A stretch of DNA of 64,000 bases, taken from contig CAZAJF010000016.1 in the NCBI GenBank assembly GCA_964485395.1, positions 1-64,000 on the forward strand. Direction: 5' to 3'. Below, piece after piece: positions 27,100-36,020 of this stretch. Numbering within the stretch: position 1 is the first letter of the stretch; each line of letters opens with the position of its first letter. The notes beneath the pieces were generated by a model. It saw only the letters and a list, made by a program, of their open reading frames with translations, had not been told where the DNA came from and made no database searches. The stretch comes from JANNSO01 sp964485395 (GTDB lineage Bacteria; Spirochaetota; Spirochaetia; Treponematales; UBA12059). The position numbers and the translations under genes are program-made.

Positions 27100-28815
27100 T
27101 CATCGGATGGAACGTATTCGCTTCAATGCGGCTTCGGCACGCTGCCGTACCGAACGCGGATAATCAGTATTCAGGAGCCGGACGAGCGCCAAGGCGCCCG
27201 AACTATCGTCGAGGCCTCCTTGCGCTCGATAGAGCGACTCGATAGCCCCGATCATGGACAAGGCTACGCGACTCTCCAGAACCTGGCGACTGGCATGCTC
27301 GAAAGCCTTCATCGCCAGATTTCCAGGATCCAGTCCTATGGAAGCGATGGCATCGGCGGCCGCCGCGCGCACGACAGGGTCCTTGTCCAACGAAAAAACA
27401 TCCCCTAGAACCGGAATCGCCGCCGGATTTCCGAAAAGCCCCAGTAAACCGCAGGCCGCGATGCGCGGAACGACGGTTCGAGGCACGGGATCCAGGGAAA
27501 CAGGACCTTCGCCGAACGGCGCATCCAGCCTTCCGCTGGCCACCGCGGCGGCGAAAAGCAAGGCTGCGTCAGCCTCTTCCTTTATAGTACCCGATTTCAA
27601 GGAATTTTCAATATAAAAAAGACGATTTGTCATGGCATCGTCGGTTCCGCCTGCGGGATTCCAAAAAACTTCCTCTCGGGCAGCGGCCACGGCCGATTCC
27701 ATATCGATGAAGGGCATGACCCGCGGCGAAGCCTGAAGTTCGCGCTCGAAGCGATACGCATAGAGAATCCAGTCCGCACCGCCTGAAAAAACTGCTCCGT
27801 TCAAGCCGATTGCGGGAACGCCGCTGGAATTTTGCAGCCGCAGTTCGCGGAGAAGCGCGCCTTCATCGTTAAAGCTTGCCACCAAGGCGCCTGAAAGCAC
27901 CACGATGCGCCCCGGAAAAACCGCCAAGGTTTGCGTGCCCACGCAGGATGTCTTCACCTGCCAGCGAGCGGCCCCCGATTCGTCGATGTTCGCCAAAATA
28001 CCGCCCGAACCGGCCAACAAGAATCCACCTTTGTGCGGGAGCATGGTCTGTACGCGAAAATCCGCTCCCAAGGCCAGCGGCGATACTGTCGGGGACGTGG
28101 GGTTACCGATGAAACAGGCTCCCGAATCGCTTGCGACCACAAAGGCACCCGTACCCCAGCAGAGCGACGACGGCGTTTTTTGCCCGGTAAAAACTGACCA
28201 AAGCTGTCGGCCGTCGGGATTCCAGGCGCGAACGGTGCCGTCCTCAAGGGCAAGAAGCGGCCCGCCCGCAGGGCCGATGCAGGGAGGCGCGCCGCAAGGT
28301 GCGTCGAGCGCCTGAGTCCATAGCAGGCGTCCGTTCGCCGCTCGGCAGGATAGCGAGGATCCGCTGGCCAGAAAAATGCGGCCGTCCGCGCCGAAGCACG
28401 GTGCCAGGGAGACGGGGCTGCCCATATCAACGGACCACACGGTCTGGCCGGCCTTATTGATGAGCGCCAGGGTGCTCAATCCTTCGGCGACGGCAGCCCG
28501 TCCAAAACCGTCGGGGACGATGAACGCGGCCTTGCGCGCCGGCATGATCCGCTTGCCGATGGCCGTGCCGTCGATGTCCAGGACATACAGCGTCTTGCTG
28601 TCGGCCATGAGCCAGACAAGATTTTGCGAGGCTATCGGTCCGGTGGAAATAACGCCGCCAGCGGGAAAGCGGAACAAGGCTTCCGCGCGCTTGGCCTCAG
28701 TGGAGGAGCTTTGCCCTTGGCTCGAAAGAACGGCGAGCGGAAGCACAAGAAAAAAAACAAGCATGCAGCGAGAAATACGGAGGGAAAGCTTTTCAAGCCG
28801 ATTCTTGCCTAACAA
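27100..28815 (-). CDS. Secreted beta-propeller protein with HEAT-like C-terminus
   Basis: 571 residues. Begins at a TTG (28815) backed by GGGAGGG 5 nt upstream. A hydrophobic leader (~17-35) is followed by PQQ-like propeller blades such as GQTVWSVDMGSPV, NGRLLWTQALDAPC and DGRQLWSVFTG (about 50-390), then helical repeats (VPRIAACGLLGLFGNPAAIP) near the C-terminus. PQQ cofactor binding is not implied; such propellers often act as assembly or binding scaffolds. It lies 15 bases upstream of the P83/100 gene, so the two are co-transcribed and may work in the same envelope compartment. Confidence 0.75.
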   Translation of the reverse strand: MLGKNRLEKLSLRISRCMLVFFLVLPLAVLSSQGQSSSTEAKRAEALFRFPAGGVISTGPIASQNLVWLMADSKTLYVLDIDGTAIGKRIMPARKAAFIVPDGFGRAAVAEGLSTLALINKAGQTVWSVDMGSPVSLAPCFGADGRIFLASGSSLSCRAANGRLLWTQALDAPCGAPPCIGPAGGPLLALEDGTVRAWNPDGRQLWSVFTGQKTPSSLCWGTGAFVVASDSGACFIGNPTSPTVSPLALGADFRVQTMLPHKGGFLLAGSGGILANIDESGAARWQVKTSCVGTQTLAVFPGRIVVLSGALVASFNDEGALLRELRLQNSSGVPAIGLNGAVFSGGADWILYAYRFERELQASPRVMPFIDMESAVAAAREEVFWNPAGGTDDAMTNRLFYIENSLKSGTIKEEADAALLFAAAVASGRLDAPFGEGPVSLDPVPRTVVPRIAACGLLGLFGNPAAIPVLGDVFSLDKDPVVRAAAADAIASIGLDPGNLAMKAFEHASRQVLESRVALSMIGAIESLYRAQGGLDDSSGALALVRLLNTDYPRSVRQRAEAALKRIRSIR

Positions 28816-28831
28816 AAATTCCCTCCCTTCC

Positions 28832-31357
28832 TCAGCTGACCGTCAGAACTTCAAGCTCGAAAGCCTGGTTCCGTTTCCTGGCAAGTTCCCCGAGCTGCCC
28901 CAGGTCGAATTTGGCGCCGCAGGAAAATCTTGCGGAGACCGAATTTTCGGCAGTGGCGGATACCTGCACTTTAAGGACGTTTTTCTTTTTTAGGCCTTTC
29001 TCCGGAATAGAGAAAGAGCCGCTCGTTTCCGATTTCGCCAGCGTATAGGAAATGGAGACGGCGTCCAAAAAGTCGGAGATCAGCCTGAACGCGCCGGGCA
29101 AGGAGCAATCCCCCAGCAGAACGTTGGCCTCGAGCTTGGCGACGGCGAACTGCTCGTCCACCAGGGAGAAACCGGCGGCCGCGATGATGGCCGGATCCGG
29201 CGGGGAGAAGAAACAGTACGACACCACGGTGGCGCCATAGGCTCCGGGCAGCCGGGAGGAGATTCCGGAATCGTTGATAAGCTTGTCTTCCGCGCAAATG
29301 AAGCCGGCGGCGCAGCCGGGGACGAGGGCCATGAAGGAGGCCGCGAGGGCCGCTGCCGAATAGGCGGGATGCGCCCCCGCCTGTTCGCGGGGGATCGTCG
29401 CGAGGGCGGAGACGCGATAGGGCCGCCGCTTGGCTTCCGTCAGGGACCGTATCCCGGCGATATCCTTCTCCGTGGCCTGCTGGATGCGATGGCTCGTTAA
29501 GTTTTTTTTCTGCCCTTCGTCCGCGCAGGACCCGCAGCCGGCGCAGGCCGGGTCGCTTCTTTCGGCGGACAGGCCCCCGAAGCAGGAGGCCGACTCCGTA
29601 TCGGTCCTGGAGTCCAGGAAGCGCCTGTATAAAAATCCGCGGGACACGATCGGTTCCACGAACGGATAGGCAAAGACGTGATCCTCGGATTTCTCGGCGA
29701 AAAATTCCGGCCCCAGGCTTCCGGCGTCCGAAAGGAATTTCCTGGCGAAATTCCAGGCGCCCCTGGAAAGGTTCTGCTCATAAGTATAGCCTCGGTCGGC
29801 CATCGCCAGGAGCAAATCGTAGGAGCCTTTAGGCGCAAAGGCCAGCACCTGGGAAAGGGCGAACTCATCGAGGTAGCCCGGCTCGCGAAACTCGAAGCCG
29901 TGACCTTCGACGATTTCCTTGACCGCTTCCAGGATGGGCGCGTACGGGCCGTCGTCCAGATGCGGAGCGTCGAAGGCGAGAGGGGTAAAGGGCATGCGGA
30001 TCAATCTGCCAACTGAAAAATTCATCTTGGGCTTGAAACCCGAAAGTGTGCGGAGGCGCGCTATCTGCCCTACGGCGGTAGAAAAATCCGCAAGGTCCTC
30101 CTTTGTCTCGCAGCCTTCTATAATATAGAAAAACTTGAGCTCCCGGATGTTTTCGCGGAACAGTTTCTCCATGACCGAAAACAGCTCGCCGTCCTCCAGC
30201 TCCTTGTTGTAGCGCGCGCGCATGCGCTTGGATATGCCTTCCACGCCCAGGGTAAACGAGCGCTTGTCGCCGGCCACCTCGGCGCGCACGAGACCGTGCA
30301 CGCCCGCCAGGATATCCGCGCGCTGGCTCATGAAATTCACCTTCTGGAACATCGCGTTCAGTTCACGGATGATGAAGGCGATGCGGGAGTGCGCGTTGAA
30401 ATTATAACTTGCTAGCTCGATGGTGCTCGCGCCGGTGGAGAGCTTCAGGAACCGGGCTTCTTCCAGGATCGATTCGGCGCTTCGTTCCCGGAAAGGCTTG
30501 CGTTCCCAGGATTCGAAGCAGAAGTTGCAGAATCCGGGACAGCCTTTGGTTATCTCGATACGCACGGTCCCGGCCTCCTCGCCGGCGAATACCGGCGGAG
30601 AAACGGGCAGCCAGTCTCCGGTCGGGCCATACGGAACCGGGGCGGCCTGCCGCACGGGATGGATCCTGCGGGCATGCCACAAACCTTGGGTCACCGCCGC
30701 GAGCTTGTCCAGAGCCGCCGACCGTTCCGCTCCGAAAAGCCTCCCGGCCGCGCCCAAGGCCGCCGCCATGCCCGAAACGGCTCCCTCGCCTTCCCCGAAA
30801 AACACCGCGTCCACCATCGAGTCGACTTTCCCGCCGTCGCGCAGTTCGGTAACGGCAGCGCTGGCGAAGGCGTTCGAACCGCCCAGGATCAGCAGCGGAT
30901 ACCGGCCCAAGTCGCGCTCGGCCAGGCTTGCGGGGATGCCCGAGCCTTTGAGGAACAAGGGAAGGTTCACGAGCTCCAGCGTATAGGCATTTGATATAAG
31001 TATAACGTCGAAATCATTGGCGCCTCGCGCCGAGGCGATGCCGTTCATGAGGGGAATGCCTTGATCCTCGAGTATTTTCCTGTCCCAGGAGCTCGGAAAA
31101 AAGGAAAAATCGATAAATGCGTCCGGCATCGCGAAGCGCAGCTCGCGATACAGGAACGAATGGGGGCTGGAGCGCTCCACATCGGAAAAGGCCGAGAGGC
31201 GCACTATAAGAAAGCGCATAGCGGCGGCATCCCACGAGGGATTGCCAAAAGACCGCTGGCCATGTACCTGGTGGAGAAGTTCGGTGGACAGGCCCTGCCG
31301 GCCCGTTTTTTTGGCCTTCAAGGCCTGATATGGTTCATTCATGTTGGTATTTTCCAT
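28832..31357 (-). CDS. Radical SAM protein with B12-binding-like N-terminus
   Basis: 841 residues. N-terminal ~60-230 resembles a B12-binding-type fold (FDVILISNAYTLELVNLPLF then LILGGSNAF). The radical SAM barrel has the 4Fe-4S motif ITKGCPGFCNFCFES (CxxxCxxC) near residue 275. A second Cys cluster, CAGCGSCADEG, near 620 could bind another Fe-S cluster or zinc. The C-terminal ~180 residues have no clear family. Related large radical SAM proteins exist in spirochaetes with unknown substrates. It lies 16 bases upstream of the propeller gene and is probably the first gene of that operon. Start ATG 31357 has no obvious ribosome site; a later ATG is possible. Confidence 0.75.
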   Translation of the reverse strand: MENTNMNEPYQALKAKKTGRQGLSTELLHQVHGQRSFGNPSWDAAAMRFLIVRLSAFSDVERSSPHSFLYRELRFAMPDAFIDFSFFPSSWDRKILEDQGIPLMNGIASARGANDFDVILISNAYTLELVNLPLFLKGSGIPASLAERDLGRYPLLILGGSNAFASAAVTELRDGGKVDSMVDAVFFGEGEGAVSGMAAALGAAGRLFGAERSAALDKLAAVTQGLWHARRIHPVRQAAPVPYGPTGDWLPVSPPVFAGEEAGTVRIEITKGCPGFCNFCFESWERKPFRERSAESILEEARFLKLSTGASTIELASYNFNAHSRIAFIIRELNAMFQKVNFMSQRADILAGVHGLVRAEVAGDKRSFTLGVEGISKRMRARYNKELEDGELFSVMEKLFRENIRELKFFYIIEGCETKEDLADFSTAVGQIARLRTLSGFKPKMNFSVGRLIRMPFTPLAFDAPHLDDGPYAPILEAVKEIVEGHGFEFREPGYLDEFALSQVLAFAPKGSYDLLLAMADRGYTYEQNLSRGAWNFARKFLSDAGSLGPEFFAEKSEDHVFAYPFVEPIVSRGFLYRRFLDSRTDTESASCFGGLSAERSDPACAGCGSCADEGQKKNLTSHRIQQATEKDIAGIRSLTEAKRRPYRVSALATIPREQAGAHPAYSAAALAASFMALVPGCAAGFICAEDKLINDSGISSRLPGAYGATVVSYCFFSPPDPAIIAAAGFSLVDEQFAVAKLEANVLLGDCSLPGAFRLISDFLDAVSISYTLAKSETSGSFSIPEKGLKKKNVLKVQVSATAENSVSARFSCGAKFDLGQLGELARKRNQAFELEVLTVS

Positions 31358-31457
31358 TGTAGCACGGACACCCGATAAAAATAAGTGGACCTCCCGCGCC
31401 GACGGCCAACCCCGTCATCTTGACTTGCGGGGCCGCTTCATGCTGTCATTCAGCTTC

Positions 31458-31482
31458 CACGTCCGGCAACTCCGCGGACGTG
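31458..31482 (+). terminator. Hairpin in the leader of the Hsp70-like gene
   Basis: CACGTCCG-N9-CGGACGTG is a perfect 8-bp stem followed by TTTTGTCGTTTT, 35 bases before the Hsp70-like ATG. It looks like an intrinsic terminator or attenuator in the 5' leader. The 8-N9-8 geometry recalls the CIRCE heat-shock operator, but the bases do not match CIRCE. Confidence 0.45.
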
Positions 31483-31517
31483 TTTTGTCGTTTTCGCGGC
31501 TCACGCCTGGAGGAATC

Positions 31518-32783
31518 ATGTACGGCATGGATTTTGGCACATCGAATACGGTCGTTACCGTCCGGGACGGGGCGAAATCGCGCGTGCTCAGCCTTGGCTC
31601 CGACGGCGTCATACCCTCGCTCCTCTACTTCGAGCGGGACAGGCGCCCGTCCGTAGGCGCGGAGGCGGTAAGGGACTACACGGAAGCATTGAGGTTATTT
31701 AAAAATAGCTCAAATTTGTACAACCAATTTCGTTTTTTCCAGGCCATAAAGCTGGCTCTCAAGGATCCGTTCTTCCAGGGCACGCAGGTTTTCGGCACGT
31801 TCTGGCCCGCCGAATCCCTCGCCGGCCTGTTCTTGAGGGAAGTAAAGAGGCAAGCCGATCTTGAGACCGGCATCGACGCCAGGGAAGTGGTCCTCGGCAG
31901 GCCCGTCAAGCTCGGGACGAATCCCGAAAGCGATGCCCTCCTCCAGGAACGTTTCCGGAAGGCCTGCGAATTCGCCGGCTTTTCCGATATTTCCTTCGTC
32001 CTCGAACCGGTGGGTGCCGCGGTAAGCATGCTCGGCAAGTCCGGAGCATCCACGGAAAACGTGCTTGTATTCGACTTCGGCGGAGGTACGCTGGACATAT
32101 CGGTGGCAAAAATGTCGGGAGGCTCGGTGGACATCCTCGCAAGCGGCGGTTGCGACCTCGGCGGCTACATCCTCAACGAGGATATTTCCCGGGCGCGAAT
32201 AATAGATCACTTCGGGTTTTCCGGAAAGTTCCGCACGATGACCGGGCGCTACCTGGACATGCCCAAGTGGATAACGGACCAGGTGGCATCGTTCTACGCG
32301 CTGCCTCTCGCCGACATCTCCATGACCCGAAAAACCGTCAAGGAGCTTATCCCCGACGCCAGGCAGTCGGACAAGCCCAAGCTGAAGGGGCTCATGGAAT
32401 TCCTGGACCGGAACATGGCTTTCGGGCTTTTCCGGGAAATAGACGACGCAAAGATACTTCTGTCCACTCGCGAGGATTCCGCGATTCAATTTCTCGTCCC
32501 TCCGCATCTCGCTATCTCCGAAGCGCTTTCCAGGACGGATTTCCAGGGAATAATACAACGGCATATCCTCACGGCCAGAAACCTCGTCCTGGATACGCTC
32601 GCCTCGGCCGGGGCAAGGGCCTGCGACATCGACGCGGTCGTGCGCGTAGGAGGCTCGTCGAGGATTCCGCTGTTCATAGACATGCTCGAGGAACTGTTCC
32701 CCCGGCGCGTTTCCGAGGGAGAGGTTTTTACCAGCATAGCCTCGGGGCTTCTTGAGGCCCGCGACCGCGGATTCGCGGCATAA
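31518..32783 (+). CDS. Hsp70-family ATPase (DnaK-like, YegD type)
   Basis: 421 residues, shorter than DnaK and without a substrate-binding domain. Nucleotide-binding motifs: MDFGTSNTVVTV (phosphate 1), VLVFDFGGGTLDISVAK (phosphate 2) and VRVGGSSRIPLF (adenosine). A middle segment (PHLAISEALSRTDFQGI) fits the family's lobe II. The ATG at 31518 has GGAGG 4 nt upstream; a longer frame from 31341 is not supported by a ribosome site. E. coli YegD is similar in size and lacks a known partner. Followed 4 nt later by the Sir2 gene. Confidence 0.85.
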   Translation: MYGMDFGTSNTVVTVRDGAKSRVLSLGSDGVIPSLLYFERDRRPSVGAEAVRDYTEALRLFKNSSNLYNQFRFFQAIKLALKDPFFQGTQVFGTFWPAESLAGLFLREVKRQADLETGIDAREVVLGRPVKLGTNPESDALLQERFRKACEFAGFSDISFVLEPVGAAVSMLGKSGASTENVLVFDFGGGTLDISVAKMSGGSVDILASGGCDLGGYILNEDISRARIIDHFGFSGKFRTMTGRYLDMPKWITDQVASFYALPLADISMTRKTVKELIPDARQSDKPKLKGLMEFLDRNMAFGLFREIDDAKILLSTREDSAIQFLVPPHLAISEALSRTDFQGIIQRHILTARNLVLDTLASAGARACDIDAVVRVGGSSRIPLFIDMLEELFPRRVSEGEVFTSIASGLLEARDRGFAA

Positions 32784-32787
32784 CATC

Positions 32788-33507
32788 ATGAAAAAAACGA
32801 TAATTCTGAGCGGGGCCGGGATTTCCGCGGAGTCAGGCATAAGCACATTCAGGGATTCAGGCGGACTCTGGGAAAACCACGACGTGATGGAAGTGTGTTC
32901 GGTCGGCGGATTCGCTCGAAACAGGAGGCTCGTGCTCGATTTCTACGACGCCCGCCGAAAGGACCTGAAGGATAAAATGCCCAATCCGGCGCATTTCATG
33001 GTCGCGAGCCTCCAGCGCGAATTTCCCGGCCGGGTGGTCAACCTTACGCAGAACGTGGATGACCTCTTCGAGAGAGCCCTCTGCGCTTCCGTCGTGCACC
33101 TGCACGGGGAGCTCGTAAAAGCGCGCTGCGAGCGTTGCGGCGAATCGACGGTCATAGGCTACGACCCGATTCCCGCAGGCATGGCGTGCCCGCTATGCGG
33201 CGCCGCGTCCATGCGCCACGACATAGTCATGTTCGGGGAGGCCGCCCCCAAGTACCGGCTGCTGCAGCACGCACTCGGCGAAGCGCAGGCCGAGGGATGG
33301 ATGCTCGTTGTTATAGGAACTTCAGGCCAAGTCCTGCCCGTGGAGTCGTACGCCCGCATGACCGCGTATTCCGTGCTCAACAACCTGGAACTGCAGGCCG
33401 ATATCGACGCCGGCGCCTTCTCGCGCGTGCTCTACGGAAAAGCCGGAGAAAACGCCGGTACGATACAAAACTTGGTTCGCTTCTTTCTGACGGAAAACCG
33501 CCCATGA
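32788..33507 (+). CDS. cobB: NAD-dependent protein deacylase (Sir2 family)
   Basis: 239-residue sirtuin. GAGISAESGISTFR is the NAD-binding start, QNVDDL and HLHGE carry the catalytic core with the active His, and two CxxC pairs (CERCGE and CPLCG) bind zinc. It removes acyl groups from lysines using NAD. It has all expected motifs and a single-domain, cytoplasmic form, so it looks like a metabolic CobB type rather than a defence SIR2 effector. The gene lies between the Hsp70-like gene and hrpB, overlapping the latter by 4 nt. Start chosen at ATG 32788. Confidence 0.88.
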   Translation: MKKTIILSGAGISAESGISTFRDSGGLWENHDVMEVCSVGGFARNRRLVLDFYDARRKDLKDKMPNPAHFMVASLQREFPGRVVNLTQNVDDLFERALCASVVHLHGELVKARCERCGESTVIGYDPIPAGMACPLCGAASMRHDIVMFGEAAPKYRLLQHALGEAQAEGWMLVVIGTSGQVLPVESYARMTAYSVLNNLELQADIDAGAFSRVLYGKAGENAGTIQNLVRFFLTENRP

Positions 33508-36020
33508 GGCTGCTGGATCCGGATCTCGTGGCAAGTCTGTCGGCCACGGGGCTGCCCCTTGCCCCGGAACTTCCCGCGATCTGCGAATCCCTCTTGGGCA
33601 CGGGAATCCTCGTGCTGGAAGCGCAACCCGGTGCGGGTAAAACAAGCCTCGTTCCGTTGGCCTTGGCGAACCACCCCGTTCTCGGCGCAGGAAAAATCAT
33701 CGTGCTTGAACCTAGACGGATCGCTGCAATCTCGGCGGCTTCAAGGGCGGCCGAAACTCTGGGGGAAAAACCCGGCGAAACCGTCGGCTACCGGGTACGC
33801 TATGAAAGCGCCGTGAGCGCAAAAACGCGCTTGGAATTCATTACGGAAGCGCTTCTCCCCTCCATGATCCTCGCGTCCCCGGGCCTGCCCGGAGTTGCGG
33901 TAATAATCCTTGACGAATTCCATGAGCGCTCCGTTCACGCGGACCTGGCCTTGGCCCTCGCGCTCGACTGCCGCGACCTGAATCCCGGCCTCCGCATCCT
34001 CATCATGTCGGCCACCATCGACGCGGGCGGCATCGCGGCAAAACTGGGAGCCGCGACGACGCGCGTACCCGGCAGAACGTATCCCGTTGAGACGGGATAC
34101 CTGCCGATTCCCGGCGGCGACCGGGGGGGAAACGACAGGTACGCATTCCGGGAATCCAACGCGCTTTTTTTCGCACGGGGCATCGAATCGATGCTCCGCC
34201 GTCGCGAAGGCGACTTGCTGGCATTCTTGCCGGGGATGGCCGAAATACTCAGGACGAGGGCGGCATTGGCTCCGCTCGTTCCGGGTGTTGATATAATTTC
34301 TTTGCATGGAAGCATGCCCCTCGACGAGCAGCGAAAAGCGCTGAATCCTCCCGCCGGCTGCAATCGCCGCGTAATCCTGGCAACGAGCGTCGCGGAAACC
34401 TCACTGACGGTTCCCAGGGTTTCCATGGTCGCGGACTCGGGGCTTTCGCGCGGTACGGCCTACGACGCCCGCACCGGCATGGACAGGCTGTGCACGGGGC
34501 TGGTTACCCGCGCTCAGGCCGACCAGCGTCGGGGCCGCGCCGGCAGGCTGGGCCCTGGATTATGCCTACGCTTCTGGAACGAGGGCGAATACCTCATCGA
34601 CGCCCCTCGTCCCCAGATATTGTCCTCTGAGATATCACCGCTCGTGCTTTCGCTCGCGGCCTGGGGCGTACACCGCCGCGAGGACATGCGCTGGCTCGAT
34701 ACGCCGCCCGACTCGTCGTGGAAGAGCGCGCAGGAATTGCTGCGCATGCTTAACCTTGTGGAAGCCGACGGAAAAACAACCGACCGCGGAAGGCGCGCGC
34801 TAAAAACCGGGCTGCATCCCAGGCTGGGAGCTCTCGTGGAGCGCGGGAAGGAAACATCCCTTGGCCAACCAGCCGCGTTCCTGGCGGCCGTGATCGGCGA
34901 GCAGATAGGCGAACCCGATAAAACCGTAAACGAGACGGCCGCGGAGATGTTGCACGCGCTGGAACACGAGCGGAATAATGACGATGCCCGGCGGGTCGGC
35001 CGCGAGTTCAGGCGCATCTGCTCGCAATCCGGCATCTCGCCCGCGCTGGGCGGATGGCGGCTGCCCTCAGGAGGTTCGCTCTTGGCTTCCGCCTACCCCG
35101 ACCGGATAGCGCGCAGGGTATCGGCCAACCTGTTCGCCTTTTCCAACGCCAGAAACGCCGCCTCTAAAAACGGCTTTGACGGTGCCGATTGGATCGTCGC
35201 CACCGAAACCGATTCCGGCGACACGGCTTGCAAGATATTCTCGGCGAGTCCGCTGACCGACGACGAAGCCAGGGCGGCGCTGGCCCCGCTGATAGAAAAA
35301 AAAGTAACAGTGGAATGGCGGGGATGGAAACCAGCCGTATGCGAAAAGACCGCGGTCGGCTCCTTCGTGCTGGGCGAAAAGCGCCTGGACCCCGCTTCCC
35401 ACGTTTCCCTGGTTCTCAAGACGCTTGCCGCCCGCATCGAGACAGGGGGCTTTTCCTGCCTCCCCGAAAGCGAGCAGACAGCCGGCTTCATCTCGAGGAT
35501 CAGGTATTTTTCAAGGCTCTCGGGCGGCGCGCACCCGACGCTTCCCCCTGCCGACCCGTCCTCGCTGAGCCGCGAAGCCTTGCTCTGGCTGTCACCGTTC
35601 GTCTCGGCGAGCGCCGCCGAGCTGCTGACACCCGACATCGTTCTGCAGGCCTTGCGGTATCGCTACGCGGACTGGGCGCCAAGACTCGATTCGCAATGCC
35701 CTGAATATTTTTTAACGCCGGCCGGCAGCAGGAAGAAAATAAGCTATCCGGAGGATTCGGACGCCTTTCTCGAGCTTAAGATACAGGAACTGTTCGGAGC
35801 CGCCTCCAGCCCGAAAGTGGCGGGAAAGCCGCTTGTCCTCAAGCTGCTTTCGCCCGCCGGCCGTCCCCTGCAGGTAACCACCGATCTTTCCAGCTTCTGG
35901 AAAAGCGTCTATCGCGAAATCCGCAACCCCCTCAAGGCACGGTATCCAAAGCACTACTGGCCCGAGGACCCGCTGCTGGCGGAGCCTACGAAGGGGCTTA
36001 AGCCGGCTGCTCATCCTTGA
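33504..36020 (+). CDS. hrpB: ATP-dependent RNA helicase HrpB
   Basis: 838-residue DEAH/RHA-type helicase. Motif I EAQPGAGKTS, motif Ia LEPRRIAA, motif II ILDEFHERS, motif III MSATID, motif VI QRRGRAGR, and the C-terminal HrpB-specific part with WPEDP near the end. Function in bacteria is not well defined. The start overlaps the Sir2 stop (ATGA), so translation is coupled. Its last 23 bases overlap the 3' end of the converging diguanylate cyclase. Confidence 0.92.
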   Translation: MRLLDPDLVASLSATGLPLAPELPAICESLLGTGILVLEAQPGAGKTSLVPLALANHPVLGAGKIIVLEPRRIAAISAASRAAETLGEKPGETVGYRVRYESAVSAKTRLEFITEALLPSMILASPGLPGVAVIILDEFHERSVHADLALALALDCRDLNPGLRILIMSATIDAGGIAAKLGAATTRVPGRTYPVETGYLPIPGGDRGGNDRYAFRESNALFFARGIESMLRRREGDLLAFLPGMAEILRTRAALAPLVPGVDIISLHGSMPLDEQRKALNPPAGCNRRVILATSVAETSLTVPRVSMVADSGLSRGTAYDARTGMDRLCTGLVTRAQADQRRGRAGRLGPGLCLRFWNEGEYLIDAPRPQILSSEISPLVLSLAAWGVHRREDMRWLDTPPDSSWKSAQELLRMLNLVEADGKTTDRGRRALKTGLHPRLGALVERGKETSLGQPAAFLAAVIGEQIGEPDKTVNETAAEMLHALEHERNNDDARRVGREFRRICSQSGISPALGGWRLPSGGSLLASAYPDRIARRVSANLFAFSNARNAASKNGFDGADWIVATETDSGDTACKIFSASPLTDDEARAALAPLIEKKVTVEWRGWKPAVCEKTAVGSFVLGEKRLDPASHVSLVLKTLAARIETGGFSCLPESEQTAGFISRIRYFSRLSGGAHPTLPPADPSSLSREALLWLSPFVSASAAELLTPDIVLQALRYRYADWAPRLDSQCPEYFLTPAGSRKKISYPEDSDAFLELKIQELFGAASSPKVAGKPLVLKLLSPAGRPLQVTTDLSSFWKSVYREIRNPLKARYPKHYWPEDPLLAEPTKGLKPAAHP

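Noticed and set aside
31458..31482. CIRCE heat-shock operator
   Set aside because: Geometry matches but the arms do not match TTAGCACTC/GAGTGCTAA.
32788..33507. Sir2 gene as part of a defence system
   Set aside because: It is a complete single-domain deacylase with both zinc pairs, no effector partner, and housekeeping neighbours.
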